Below are positions 36,890 to 44,861 of a stretch of DNA of 64,000 nt, in pieces. Location of the stretch: contig JADKBS010000012.1 of assembly GCA_016714985.1 (NCBI GenBank), positions 198,452-262,451 of the forward strand, in the 5' to 3' direction. The DNA comes from Saprospiraceae bacterium. Lineage in GTDB: Bacteria; Bacteroidota; Bacteroidia; Chitinophagales; Saprospiraceae. The notes below the pieces were generated by a model. It was not told where the DNA came from. It did no database searches and worked only from the letters and a program-made list of their open reading frames with translations. Positions within the stretch are counted from its first letter, which is position 1. Each line of letters opens with the position of its first letter. The translations under genes were made by a program, and so were the position numbers.

Positions 36890-36897
36890 TAAGTTTG
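36890..36897 (+). promoter_or_regulatory. -7 box before the low-complexity acidic protein gene
   Basis: TAAGTTTG is an exact TAnnTTTG match 72 bp upstream of the gene at 36969. A clear -33 TTG is not evident. Confidence 0.4.
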
Positions 36898-36968
36898 AAC
36901 ATCCAAGCGGTGAGGCACGTTTCCCAATTGATTTGAACCGTATTCCTTAACCGAAAAAATAAAACACC

Positions 36969-37376
36969 ATGTCAGACAACAGAAATCGCACAACGCCGAC
37001 CAATCCATTGCCAGACGAGGATAAAAACCGCAACAATCCGCTGAATCCATCAGAAGGCACCAAGCCTAATTTTACCGACGAAGAAAAAAAGGGCCAATCA
37101 ACTTCGTCAGTGAACCCATTGCCGGATACCGACCCCTATCGCCGACTGCCCGGCGACCAGCAATCGGGCATAGACCCAGGCTACACAAAGGGCGAAAAGA
37201 ACCCCGATTCACTTGACCCCTTGCCCGATACCGACCCATACCGTCGCCGGACAAGCACTGAGCCTGAATTCACGGACGAGGATGTGGCCGATGATGGTGG
37301 AGAAATTGACCCAACTAATCCCTTGCCTGATGAAAAACTCAATATCCCAGGGGGACCGACCAATCCACCGTATTAA
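36969..37376 (+). CDS. Small disordered acidic protein with NPLPDxDxxRR repeats
   Basis: The 135-residue product is hydrophilic and low in hydrophobic residues. The motif PLPDxD recurs four times (NPLPDEDKNRN, NPLPDTDPYRRLPG, DPLPDTDPYRRRTS, NPLPDEKLNIPGG), with TKPNFTDEE/STEPEFTDED between. It is predicted to be disordered. No family is recognised. A stress-related hydrophilin-like role is a guess only. Confidence 0.7.
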   Translation: MSDNRNRTTPTNPLPDEDKNRNNPLNPSEGTKPNFTDEEKKGQSTSSVNPLPDTDPYRRLPGDQQSGIDPGYTKGEKNPDSLDPLPDTDPYRRRTSTEPEFTDEDVADDGGEIDPTNPLPDEKLNIPGGPTNPPY

Positions 37377-37424
37377 ATAGCGAGTGGTTTTATTCTGCAT
37401 AAAAGATTATAGATTATTACAGGG

Positions 37425-37529
37425 GTTAAGCGCATATTTAGAATTTGGTGCCTGAGGGAAAAACGGCTTCCTGTCAATAGATGTTGAGCCTTTTTGATCA
37501 GGCGACTAAATCTCAAATATGCGCTTTAC
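37425..37529. mobile_element. 105-bp inverted-repeat element
   Basis: The left arm starts GTTAAGCGCATATTTAG and the right arm, read on the minus strand, starts GTAAAGCGCATATTTGAG. Both extend about 31 bp to GCCTGA with few mismatches. There is no coding content and no clear target duplication. The GTNAAGCG end resembles IS66-type termini. Confidence 0.65.
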
Positions 37530-37542
37530 GCTACTGCAGTGT

Positions 37543-37577
37543 CGCAATACATTTCTTACTGTATTGCCCTTTTTATT
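37543..37577 (+). terminator. Hairpin with T-tail right of the inverted-repeat element
   Basis: GCAATACA (37544-37551) pairs with TGTATTGC (37560-37567) and is followed by CCTTTTTATTT. It could end the transcript of the 36969 gene. Confidence 0.65.
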
Positions 37578-37640
37578 TGGGATTACTCAAGAAGTTAGTG
37601 TTTTTCAGGGAAATGGTGTGGAGTCATTTTGAAAGTTTTG

Positions 37641-37770
37641 CACCAACGAAGTATAAAAGACCACCGCATCTATTACGGAGCCACCGTAACCGCTACGAAG
37701 TTGTCGCATCTTCTACGGCGCTGCCGTAACCGCTACGGAGTTGCCGTAAACGCTACGGATTTGCCCTAAA
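37641..37770. repeat. 20-bp tandem repeat with internal dyads
   Basis: From 37661 six units of exactly 20 bp follow each other, with consensus close to YTGCCGTAACCGCTACGGAG; a decayed unit precedes them. CCGTA and TACGG inside a unit can pair. It could be a protein-binding array. Confidence 0.75.
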
Positions 37771-37858
37771 ATTGACAAAACTGCCTTATGCAAAGAAAGT
37801 ACCCAGTTGTCTCAAGTTTAGCTCAGCGTAACTTGCGACTGCCTTTTCAGCATTAAAA

Positions 37859-40813
37859 TTAGCTAAGTTTTTCTTTCAAAAACCGCCCCGTCCAACTCCC
37901 CTTCACCTTCACCAACTCCTCCGGCGTCCCCTGGAAAACGAGGTGGCCGCCATCCTTCCCGCCATCCGGCCCAAGGTCTATCACCCAGTCGGCGGATTTG
38001 ATGACCTCCATGTTGTGCTCCACCACCAGCACGGAATGGCCGTTCTCCACGAGGGCGTTCAGTGCACCCAGCAGGGTACGGATGTCGTGGAAATGCAGGC
38101 CCGTGGTCGGTTCGTCGAAGATGAACAGTAGCGGGTTCTTGGCCTCGCCGCTCACGAGAAAACTCGCCAATTTCACCCGCTGCGCCTCGCCACCGGAGAG
38201 GGTGCTGCTGCTCTGTCCGAGCTTCACGTAGCCGAGTCCGACATCGTTCAAAGGCTTGATTTTAGTGATGATTTCCTTGTTGCCAGCGAAGAATTCGAGC
38301 GCCTCTTCCACGTCCATATTCAGTATCTCGAAGATGTTCTTGCCCTTGTGCTGAACGTCGAGCACCTCGGCCTTGAAGCGCTTGCCCTTGCACTCCTCGC
38401 ATTCCAAGCGCACGTCGGCGAGGAACTGCATCTCGATGACCTGCTCGCCTTCGCCCTGACAGGTCTCGCAACGACCACCCTCCACGTTGAAGCTGAAATG
38501 CCCCGGTTTGTAGCCCCTGATTTTGCTCAATTGTTGCGCTGCCATCAGGTTTCGGATGGCGTCGTAAGCCTTCACGTAGGTCACGGGGTTCGAGCGGCTC
38601 GACTTCCCGATGGGGCTTTGGTTTACCATTTCCACCTGTGTGATGGCCTTGAGGTCGCCTGTGAGGGCGCCAAACTGGCCGGGCGATTTTGCCGTAGGCT
38701 CCCCAAAATGTGCTTTAAGGGCAGGGTAGAGTATGTCTTTGATGAGCGTCGTCTTGCCGCTGCCACTGACGCCGCTCACCACGGTCATGGTGTTCAGCGG
38801 TATTTTGATGTCAATGTTCTTGAGGTTGTGCTGACGGCAGCCCTTCACTTCAATCCATTTCACCGATTTGCGCCTGACCTTCGGAACGGGGATGCTCATG
38901 CGGCCGCTCATGTACTTGGTCGTAAGGCTCTCGGAAGCGTCCTCGTAAATGCGCTCGTAAGGCCCGGCGAAAACTAGTTCCCCACCGTGAATGCCCGCCG
39001 CTGGACCGATGTCCACGAGGTAGTCGGCGGCTTTGATGACGTCCTCCTCGTGTTCCACCACCACGACGGTGTTGCCGAGGTCACGCAGTTCTTTCAGCAC
39101 TTCCACCAGTCGGCCTGTGTCCCGTGGGTGCAGGCCCACGCTCGGCTCGTCGAGGATGTACATGGAGGCCGTGAGGTTGCTGCCAAGGGTGCGGGTAAGG
39201 TTGATGCGCTGCGTTTCACCACCGCTGAGGGTGTTGGATAAACGATTGATGGTCAAATATTTAAGACCCACATCGCACATGAAGCGCAGGCGGTTTTTGA
39301 TTTCGAGCAAAAGCCTCGCTGCTATCTTCTTTTCATGCTCATTGAGGTCAATATTTTCAAAAAAATGAAGCAACTCATCCACCGGCATTTCAATCAAATC
39401 CCCAATGGCCATCCCCGCCACTTTCACATAGCTGGCTTCTGGCCGAAGCCTTGCGCCGTGGCAGGTCGTGCAGATGGTGCGGCCCCGGTAGCGGGCGAGC
39501 ATCACCCGGTTTTGGATTTTGTAGAGGTTGGCTTCCAGTTCCTTGAAGAAAGCATCAATGCCATAGAAATATTGGTTGCCTGTCCACATCAGGCGCTGCT
39601 GCTCCTTGGTCAAGTCCTGCCAAGGCTTGTGAACGGGGAAATCGAATTTATGCGCCACCTTCAGGAAGTCGTTCAGCATCTCGCCATACTTCTCGCCCGA
39701 CCAGCAGGCGATGGCCCCTTCGTAAACGCTTTTGCTCGGCACTGGAATCACCTTCTCCTCCGAAATGCCCATGATTCGGCTGAAACCCTCGCAGGTCGGA
39801 CAAGCGCCGAAGGGGTTGTTGAAGTTGAAAAGCTGCGGCGTTGGGTCGAGGAACTCCATGCCGTCCAGCTCGAACCTCGTTGAGAAATGTTGAACGGTTG
39901 ACGGTTGACGGTGGACGGTTGACGGTGCCTCGCCGTCCACCGTAGGCCGTCCACCGTCCACCGATATAAGGGCTTCGCCTTCGGATTCATAAAGGGCAGT
40001 CTGAACGGAGTCGGCGATGCGCTTGCGGTTTTCCTCGTCATTGGGCGTCACCACGAAGCGGTCAATCAAGATGCGGATGTCTTCATCGTTGTATTCGTTC
40101 AACGTCTTTTTGAGGTCGAACTCGCCCGATTCGAGCACGTCCTGGATATTGCGAAGCTCACCCTCCCAGAAGATGCGGTTGTAGCCTTTTTGCATCAGCA
40201 AATTAAGCTCCTGCGAAAGGGTGCGGTCTTGGTACTTTACGGGCAGCGGTATGAAAAGCTGCACCCGTGCGCCTTCCGGCTGTTTTTCGATGAAATCAAC
40301 GATGTCCGTCACGCTGTGGCGCTTCACCTCCTGCCCGCTGATGGGCGAGTAGGTGCGCCCGACCCGTGCGAACAGCAGGCGCAGGTAGTCGTAAATTTCG
40401 GTGAGGGTGCCTACGGTCGAGCGGGCGTTGCTGGTGCTGGTCTTTTGCTCGATGGCAATGGCCGGACAGATGCCCTTGATGTAATCCACGTCCGGCTTTT
40501 TCATGCGCCCAAGGAACTGCCGGGCGTAGCTGCTCAGGCTCTCCACGTAGCGGCGTTGTCCTTCGGCAAACAGCGTGTCCATCGTGATGCTGGACTTGCC
40601 GCTGCCCGATACGCCCGTCACCACCACAAGCTGGTTCTTCGGGATGTCGAGGTCAATGTTCTTCAGGTTGTTGGCACGGGCGCCCTTGATGAAGATGGTG
40701 TTTCTAACGGTTGACGGTTGACGGTTGACGGTTGACGGATTTTCGATTAGGTTCCCTTCGGGAATGACAAAATGCGGATTTGGGGGCGTGGCTGTTTCGA
40801 TGGTGTTGGCCAT
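37859..40813 (-). CDS. uvrA: UvrA, excinuclease subunit A
   Basis: The 984-residue product has the two ABC modules of UvrA: Walker A GVSGSGKSS and GVSGSGKTT, signature motifs LSGGETQRI and LSGGEAQRV, and Walker B MYILDEPSVGL and LLFIFDEPTTGL. Zinc motifs are CPTCEG/CTTCHG and CETCQG/CEECKG. It scans DNA for damage in nucleotide excision repair. Two places encode short-repeat insertions: the N-terminal extension (NPSTVNRQPSTVRN, near 40710-40735) and an internal stretch at about residues 285-310 (DGGRPTVDGEAPSTVHRQPSTV). Both come from tandem DNA repeats and are not family features. The reading frame is intact. Confidence 0.96.
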   Translation of the reverse strand: MANTIETATPPNPHFVIPEGNLIENPSTVNRQPSTVRNTIFIKGARANNLKNIDLDIPKNQLVVVTGVSGSGKSSITMDTLFAEGQRRYVESLSSYARQFLGRMKKPDVDYIKGICPAIAIEQKTSTSNARSTVGTLTEIYDYLRLLFARVGRTYSPISGQEVKRHSVTDIVDFIEKQPEGARVQLFIPLPVKYQDRTLSQELNLLMQKGYNRIFWEGELRNIQDVLESGEFDLKKTLNEYNDEDIRILIDRFVVTPNDEENRKRIADSVQTALYESEGEALISVDGGRPTVDGEAPSTVHRQPSTVQHFSTRFELDGMEFLDPTPQLFNFNNPFGACPTCEGFSRIMGISEEKVIPVPSKSVYEGAIACWSGEKYGEMLNDFLKVAHKFDFPVHKPWQDLTKEQQRLMWTGNQYFYGIDAFFKELEANLYKIQNRVMLARYRGRTICTTCHGARLRPEASYVKVAGMAIGDLIEMPVDELLHFFENIDLNEHEKKIAARLLLEIKNRLRFMCDVGLKYLTINRLSNTLSGGETQRINLTRTLGSNLTASMYILDEPSVGLHPRDTGRLVEVLKELRDLGNTVVVVEHEEDVIKAADYLVDIGPAAGIHGGELVFAGPYERIYEDASESLTTKYMSGRMSIPVPKVRRKSVKWIEVKGCRQHNLKNIDIKIPLNTMTVVSGVSGSGKTTLIKDILYPALKAHFGEPTAKSPGQFGALTGDLKAITQVEMVNQSPIGKSSRSNPVTYVKAYDAIRNLMAAQQLSKIRGYKPGHFSFNVEGGRCETCQGEGEQVIEMQFLADVRLECEECKGKRFKAEVLDVQHKGKNIFEILNMDVEEALEFFAGNKEIITKIKPLNDVGLGYVKLGQSSSTLSGGEAQRVKLASFLVSGEAKNPLLFIFDEPTTGLHFHDIRTLLGALNALVENGHSVLVVEHNMEVIKSADWVIDLGPDGGKDGGHLVFQGTPEELVKVKGSWTGRFLKEKLS
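39895..39962. repeat. Short tandem repeats inserted in uvrA
   Basis: Copies of ACGGTTG and GTGGACGG units, about seven in all, include an inverted pair (ACGGTGGACGG... against CCGTCCACCGT). They encode an in-frame insert of about 25 residues. Confidence 0.85.
40706..40740. repeat. Short tandem repeats in the uvrA 5' end
   Basis: ACGGTTG occurs four times in tandem (7-bp period), followed by ACGGATT. It encodes the N-terminal extension just before the family start IFIKGARANNLKN. Confidence 0.85.
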
Positions 40814-40861
40814 TTTTTACGAAGTTTGAAAAATGATGAGTTAAGACGAGGCAAGGGTAGT

Positions 40862-40931
40862 TTGGCGGCCTTCAATCCCGAGGTGTCGGGACAATTCCTC
40901 CAATCCTTCATGCCTTCAATCCTTTCATCAT
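40862..40931. repeat. Short tandem repeats and a CCCG palindrome upstream of uvrA
   Basis: CTTCAATC/CCTTCA units alternate with a TCCCGAGGTGTCGGGA palindrome at 40876-40891. The palindrome has relatives at 29190 and 44820. Confidence 0.6.
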
Positions 40932-41049
40932 GCAGTCTGGGCGCTGGGTAATAACACGAAGGGCAAAGGTAGGTTTACAAAGCAGGAAATGAAAATCGAA
41001 AATGGAGGAGCAATTGTAACTTATTTGACCCAAAAGCGGGTGATTAATT

Positions 41050-44000
41050 TTATTCGGAGGATTTTTTGGCCTCCAATACCTGCTTGTAATAATCTCCAAA
41101 TGCCACCGTATGCTTGATAGAATCCGTGGCAAGGTCGTATTTCATCACCAATGGATAATTGAATCCATTATCGGCGGCTTGCCTGAGCCATTCCAATGAG
41201 GCCTCTTTATTGCCTTTTTGGCCGTTAAGTCGGGCTAGGGTATAGCAAATATTAGCCTTTGCTTTGCCTTTGGCAAAGGGCAATTCCTGTTCGTAAAATT
41301 GAATGGCACTTACGAGATCACCATGTAGCTGTTGCCATTTGCCCGTGATTTCAGGTAATCGTGGTACAGCTTCGGGCTGTATGTCCCATGCCTTGTCCAA
41401 TTGCGCCTTGGCCTCGTCAAAGTGCCCGGAGCGCAACAACAGGTCGGCCAGCACCAATCGGTTGGGGAAGTCGAGGCCGCCGTTTTTGCGCAGCGAATCC
41501 AATAAAGCGATGGCTTCCTTGTATTTGAAAACCCTAAGATAAGCAGTGACCAAGTCGTACTTTACCGCATGGGCTTTGGGAGCTTTTTGTACTGATAGCT
41601 CCAAATAGTGGATGGCAATGGGGTTGTCCATTTGCCAATCAGGGAGGCTTTCGTTGAAGATGGGCCGTTCTGCTTCGTTCAGGTAGTACTGCCCGATGAG
41701 CGCAAGGGCATGGCCAATGGCGGAATAATTGCTGTCAAGCTTGTACAGTTTTTGAAATCCAATTATCCCAGAATAATGGTTGATGATTTTGTACTCAAAA
41801 TCAGCATAGCGGTACTGCCAATCTGGATTATCAGGATATTTCGTGACCATGTCGTTGTAGAAACTGACCAACTCCTGCTTCCCAAAACTGTAATCCGTAT
41901 TGATAAACTCCCATAGCAGCAACTCCCGCTCGGTGTGTCGGCCTTGCTCACGTAGGATCCAATTCAGCGAAAGGTATGATTCAACACGTAGGTCACGCAT
42001 TTTAGCTTTATTCAAAAAGTCCCTGTAGATGCGCTCCGCAGCTTCCAGCCTTCCCCATTTTTTGTAAACTTCGCCCAAGTAAACGGGCATGAATTCCACT
42101 TCTGGCCGGAGGTCATTAAGCCGACGGAAATAGACCTCTGCCTCATCAAACCTGCCCTGCTCCTTACAGATGGTACCGAGGTAATAGAATACTTCCAAAT
42201 GGTTGGGTTCGAGCTTCATGGCCTTTTTGAAAAAAGGCTCGGCTGTGGCAAAATCATTTTGTTCAAAATAGGCTTTTCCCGTCATGAAAAACTCCTTCGC
42301 CGATTTGGGGTTGCTGTGTACAACCCCGGGGCCGCTTAGGCTTGGGTACTTAAATTCGAGTGGAAACATCAAAAGCGGAGTGGCCACCACGATATTGGGT
42401 ACCAAAGGTGGCACCATGCCTTGCTTGCGCAGTTCCATTTCATAAAACTGCCATTCTGCCTCTTCGTAGCGGGAGCTTTCAAGTTGCAGGTACGCACGGC
42501 GCTCAAACGGTAAATAATGCGGGTCATTCAGTTCCCGTGCCTTGCGGTAGTGGTTTTCGGCGGTCAGCAGGTCGTGCTTTTTTTCGGCCACCACACCGAG
42601 GTTGAGGTGGGCGCCAAAATAGTCGGGTTGCATTGCAACGGCGTTTTCGCCATGCACCATCGCAGAGTCAAGCTGCTTTTTTGCGATGAAAACGGCACAA
42701 AGGTTAGCCTCAGGCAGCGCCCATTTGGGAGCGAGGCTGGCAGCAGTTCGGAAGTGCAGCAGGGCACTGTCCAGTTGGTCGGTGGCGAGGTAAAGCAGCC
42801 CAAGTTCGTTGTGGATGTAGGCCGCCTTGTCGTCCAACGACAGCGCTTTTTTTTGCTTCGCAAATGCCTCAACAATCCGAGGCTTGGGGGCGTCGGACAT
42901 CTGCCCAGCCAAGCGTGTGCATACCCCATCGAAATAGTGCAGCTTGACCTCGCAACTGTGGTGCAGGAGGTGCCCTTCGGGCAACAGCAGCAGTGCCGTT
43001 TCCAGCATCCGGGGATACATCAAATATTGCTCAGCCTGGACTTTGTAGTACAGCTTGTCGAGACTGCCGGGATCGCCTCGGAGGTAGTTGTTGATGGCTT
43101 CCTGTGCCTGGTCGTGCAGCCGGATGGCCAATTGCAGTTGGAATTGCTGTCGCTGAACGGGGTCTTTGATGGCGGAGGCTGCAATTTCGTAGAGGGCTAC
43201 TTTCCTGTCAACTTGCCCTATTTCCACCTCAACGGCAGTAATTGTCTTTTCTATCAAAAAACGAATCGCATCCTCTTTTTTGCCTTCTTCAAATAACTTT
43301 ATAAAAGTCGGGTCTTTGGTGAATTCCTGATATTTGCTTTCCCTCAGCAGCGCTGAATTCGGATTTGTTTCCGGAGCAATCCTTTTCATCAAAAAAGAAA
43401 AACGCTCCCTATTTAACTGTATCCTGAAATACTCCTGAAAATCCACATCCTTCACAATTCCCTCCAAATCGGCAGCATTCAACAGTTCCTTTTTTATAGC
43501 GGCATTCGCTTGTTCGGTTTGTAGTTGCTTCGCAATTTTTTCGATGAAAAAATGGTCAATATCCTCTGTTGATTGCGAACCGAGCAACGCAGGGAACGCT
43601 GTGTCAATCACAAATTCGTTCAGCTCAAGGCCATCTAAAAATTGATGGAGCAAATCCGGCAAACTTGGTGCTTCAAAGACCTCAGTAGTTACAATGATAG
43701 TGGCTGTGTCTCCCCCTTTTTCCACAACGCCTTTCATGCCCGGTGCGGCCATTGCTACAACGTCCATGCTGCTGGCCGCCGCCTGCAGTTTATCGTTCAC
43801 CTCGCCCACTTCGTAGTTCTCGTCGCCCACGAAGACGGGGTTCTGGCGGCTGCTGAAGCTGGGGTCGCTCAGTACCTGCTGGATCCCCGTTTTTACGAAA
43901 GCAGTCAACTCATCCAGGGTGATGATGCCATCGGGGAAGCTGCCAGCGTCGGCAAGGCCCATCAGGCCATTGACGAGGAAGAAGGAAAAAAGCCCCCGGC

Positions 44001-44670
44001 CTTGCCCCCAGTTCTCCCCTTCGAGCGATTTTTGGTCGGGCTTGCAGGAGAGTATCCGCACCTCGTTTTCGACCTGCTTCTCCAATTGTTCGGCAGTGAG
44101 CGAGGGGCCAATATTGGCCAATTTGCCGGAGCGGCAAGCATCAAGGATGACCGTGACCCTTGCCTCGTTGCTGATGGAGAGGGTCTTCACGATTTCGTCG
44201 AGGTCTTCGACCTTGACGGCGTTGTTGCGGTAGTTGTGGCCCGGCGTGTCGTGGGCCAATAGGTAGCCCCGTTGCCAGAGGGTCTGCTTCTCCACGTCGC
44301 CGTGGCCACTGAAATAGACAATGACCCGGTCGCCTTTTTTGGAAGTAGTGAGGAGCCAGTTCAGCCCGTCGTCAATGGCGGCAAGGGTGGCCTGGGCGTT
44401 GGTGAGCAGCCGGATATTTTCCGAAGAGAGGCCCGCCCCGGCAGCCGAGTGAAGGTATTCGGCGAATATCTCGGCGTCACGGTGGGCGAACCGCAGGTCA
44501 ACGATGCCGCTGTCGGCGTACTCCGAAATGCCAACAACAAGGGCACGGGTGGTGCCCTTGTCGTTGGTGGGCAAAGGATTGGCACCGGTGGTACCCGCAT
44601 TGCCCCGCCCGGCTTGCGACCATGCATTGCCAAAGGCAAAAAGCAGCAGGAAAAAAAGACCGTTTTTCAT
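41050..44670 (-). CDS. Secreted caspase-like (C14) protein with long TPR region (caspase A)
   Basis: The 1206-residue protein begins with a signal peptide (MKNGLFFLLLFAFGNAWSQ). The caspase fold starts at about residue 41 (TRALVVGISEY). Its catalytic dyad is intact: His123 in YFSGHGD and Cys179 in ILDACRSGK. The strand ENEVRILSCKPDQKS and the WGQGRGLFSFFLVNGLMGLAD segment follow. An EF-hand-like acidic loop with a two-residue insertion (DAGSFPDGIITLDE) occupies residues 241-254. The linker QAQEAINNYLRGD...YPRMLETALLLLPEG...LHYFDGV occupies about residues 545-610. At least ten TPRs fill most of the rest. It is the last gene of the ECF-sigma/anti-sigma/M48/caspase unit. Processing or signalling in the periplasm is inferred. 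Confidence 0.92.
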   Translation of the reverse strand: MKNGLFFLLLFAFGNAWSQAGRGNAGTTGANPLPTNDKGTTRALVVGISEYADSGIVDLRFAHRDAEIFAEYLHSAAGAGLSSENIRLLTNAQATLAAIDDGLNWLLTTSKKGDRVIVYFSGHGDVEKQTLWQRGYLLAHDTPGHNYRNNAVKVEDLDEIVKTLSISNEARVTVILDACRSGKLANIGPSLTAEQLEKQVENEVRILSCKPDQKSLEGENWGQGRGLFSFFLVNGLMGLADAGSFPDGIITLDELTAFVKTGIQQVLSDPSFSSRQNPVFVGDENYEVGEVNDKLQAAASSMDVVAMAAPGMKGVVEKGGDTATIIVTTEVFEAPSLPDLLHQFLDGLELNEFVIDTAFPALLGSQSTEDIDHFFIEKIAKQLQTEQANAAIKKELLNAADLEGIVKDVDFQEYFRIQLNRERFSFLMKRIAPETNPNSALLRESKYQEFTKDPTFIKLFEEGKKEDAIRFLIEKTITAVEVEIGQVDRKVALYEIAASAIKDPVQRQQFQLQLAIRLHDQAQEAINNYLRGDPGSLDKLYYKVQAEQYLMYPRMLETALLLLPEGHLLHHSCEVKLHYFDGVCTRLAGQMSDAPKPRIVEAFAKQKKALSLDDKAAYIHNELGLLYLATDQLDSALLHFRTAASLAPKWALPEANLCAVFIAKKQLDSAMVHGENAVAMQPDYFGAHLNLGVVAEKKHDLLTAENHYRKARELNDPHYLPFERRAYLQLESSRYEEAEWQFYEMELRKQGMVPPLVPNIVVATPLLMFPLEFKYPSLSGPGVVHSNPKSAKEFFMTGKAYFEQNDFATAEPFFKKAMKLEPNHLEVFYYLGTICKEQGRFDEAEVYFRRLNDLRPEVEFMPVYLGEVYKKWGRLEAAERIYRDFLNKAKMRDLRVESYLSLNWILREQGRHTERELLLWEFINTDYSFGKQELVSFYNDMVTKYPDNPDWQYRYADFEYKIINHYSGIIGFQKLYKLDSNYSAIGHALALIGQYYLNEAERPIFNESLPDWQMDNPIAIHYLELSVQKAPKAHAVKYDLVTAYLRVFKYKEAIALLDSLRKNGGLDFPNRLVLADLLLRSGHFDEAKAQLDKAWDIQPEAVPRLPEITGKWQQLHGDLVSAIQFYEQELPFAKGKAKANICYTLARLNGQKGNKEASLEWLRQAADNGFNYPLVMKYDLATDSIKHTVAFGDYYKQVLEAKKSSE

Positions 44671-44819
44671 TGGATAGCAGGCTCATTTGAGGCTACCAAA
44701 GTACGACAAGATGTTTATTGACAAAACAAACAGCTTAAATTCGGCTTAGTGAATTTGAATAAATAAGTTAGACCGATAGGGTTTGCAAATACTTGTAAAT
44801 CAATGCCTTGCAGATTCGT

Positions 44820-44835
44820 TCCCGACAAGCCGGGA
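44820..44835. repeat. CCCG-N6-CGGG mini-palindrome
   Basis: TCCCGACAAGCCGGGA is a palindrome within a context (AGCCTGTCCCG...CGGGAACGA on the minus strand) that also occurs near 29183. It lies between caspase A and the first M48 gene. Confidence 0.6.
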
Positions 44836-44861
44836 CAGGCTGTTTATCATTCATCATTCAC

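Larger units (their letters stand above)
37377..37858. other. Gene-free stretch with an inverted-repeat element, a terminator and a 20-bp tandem repeat
   Basis: No credible gene is present. The stretch contains the inverted-repeat element at 37425-37529, a terminator at 37543-37577, and 20-bp repeats at 37641-37770. Confidence 0.7.
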
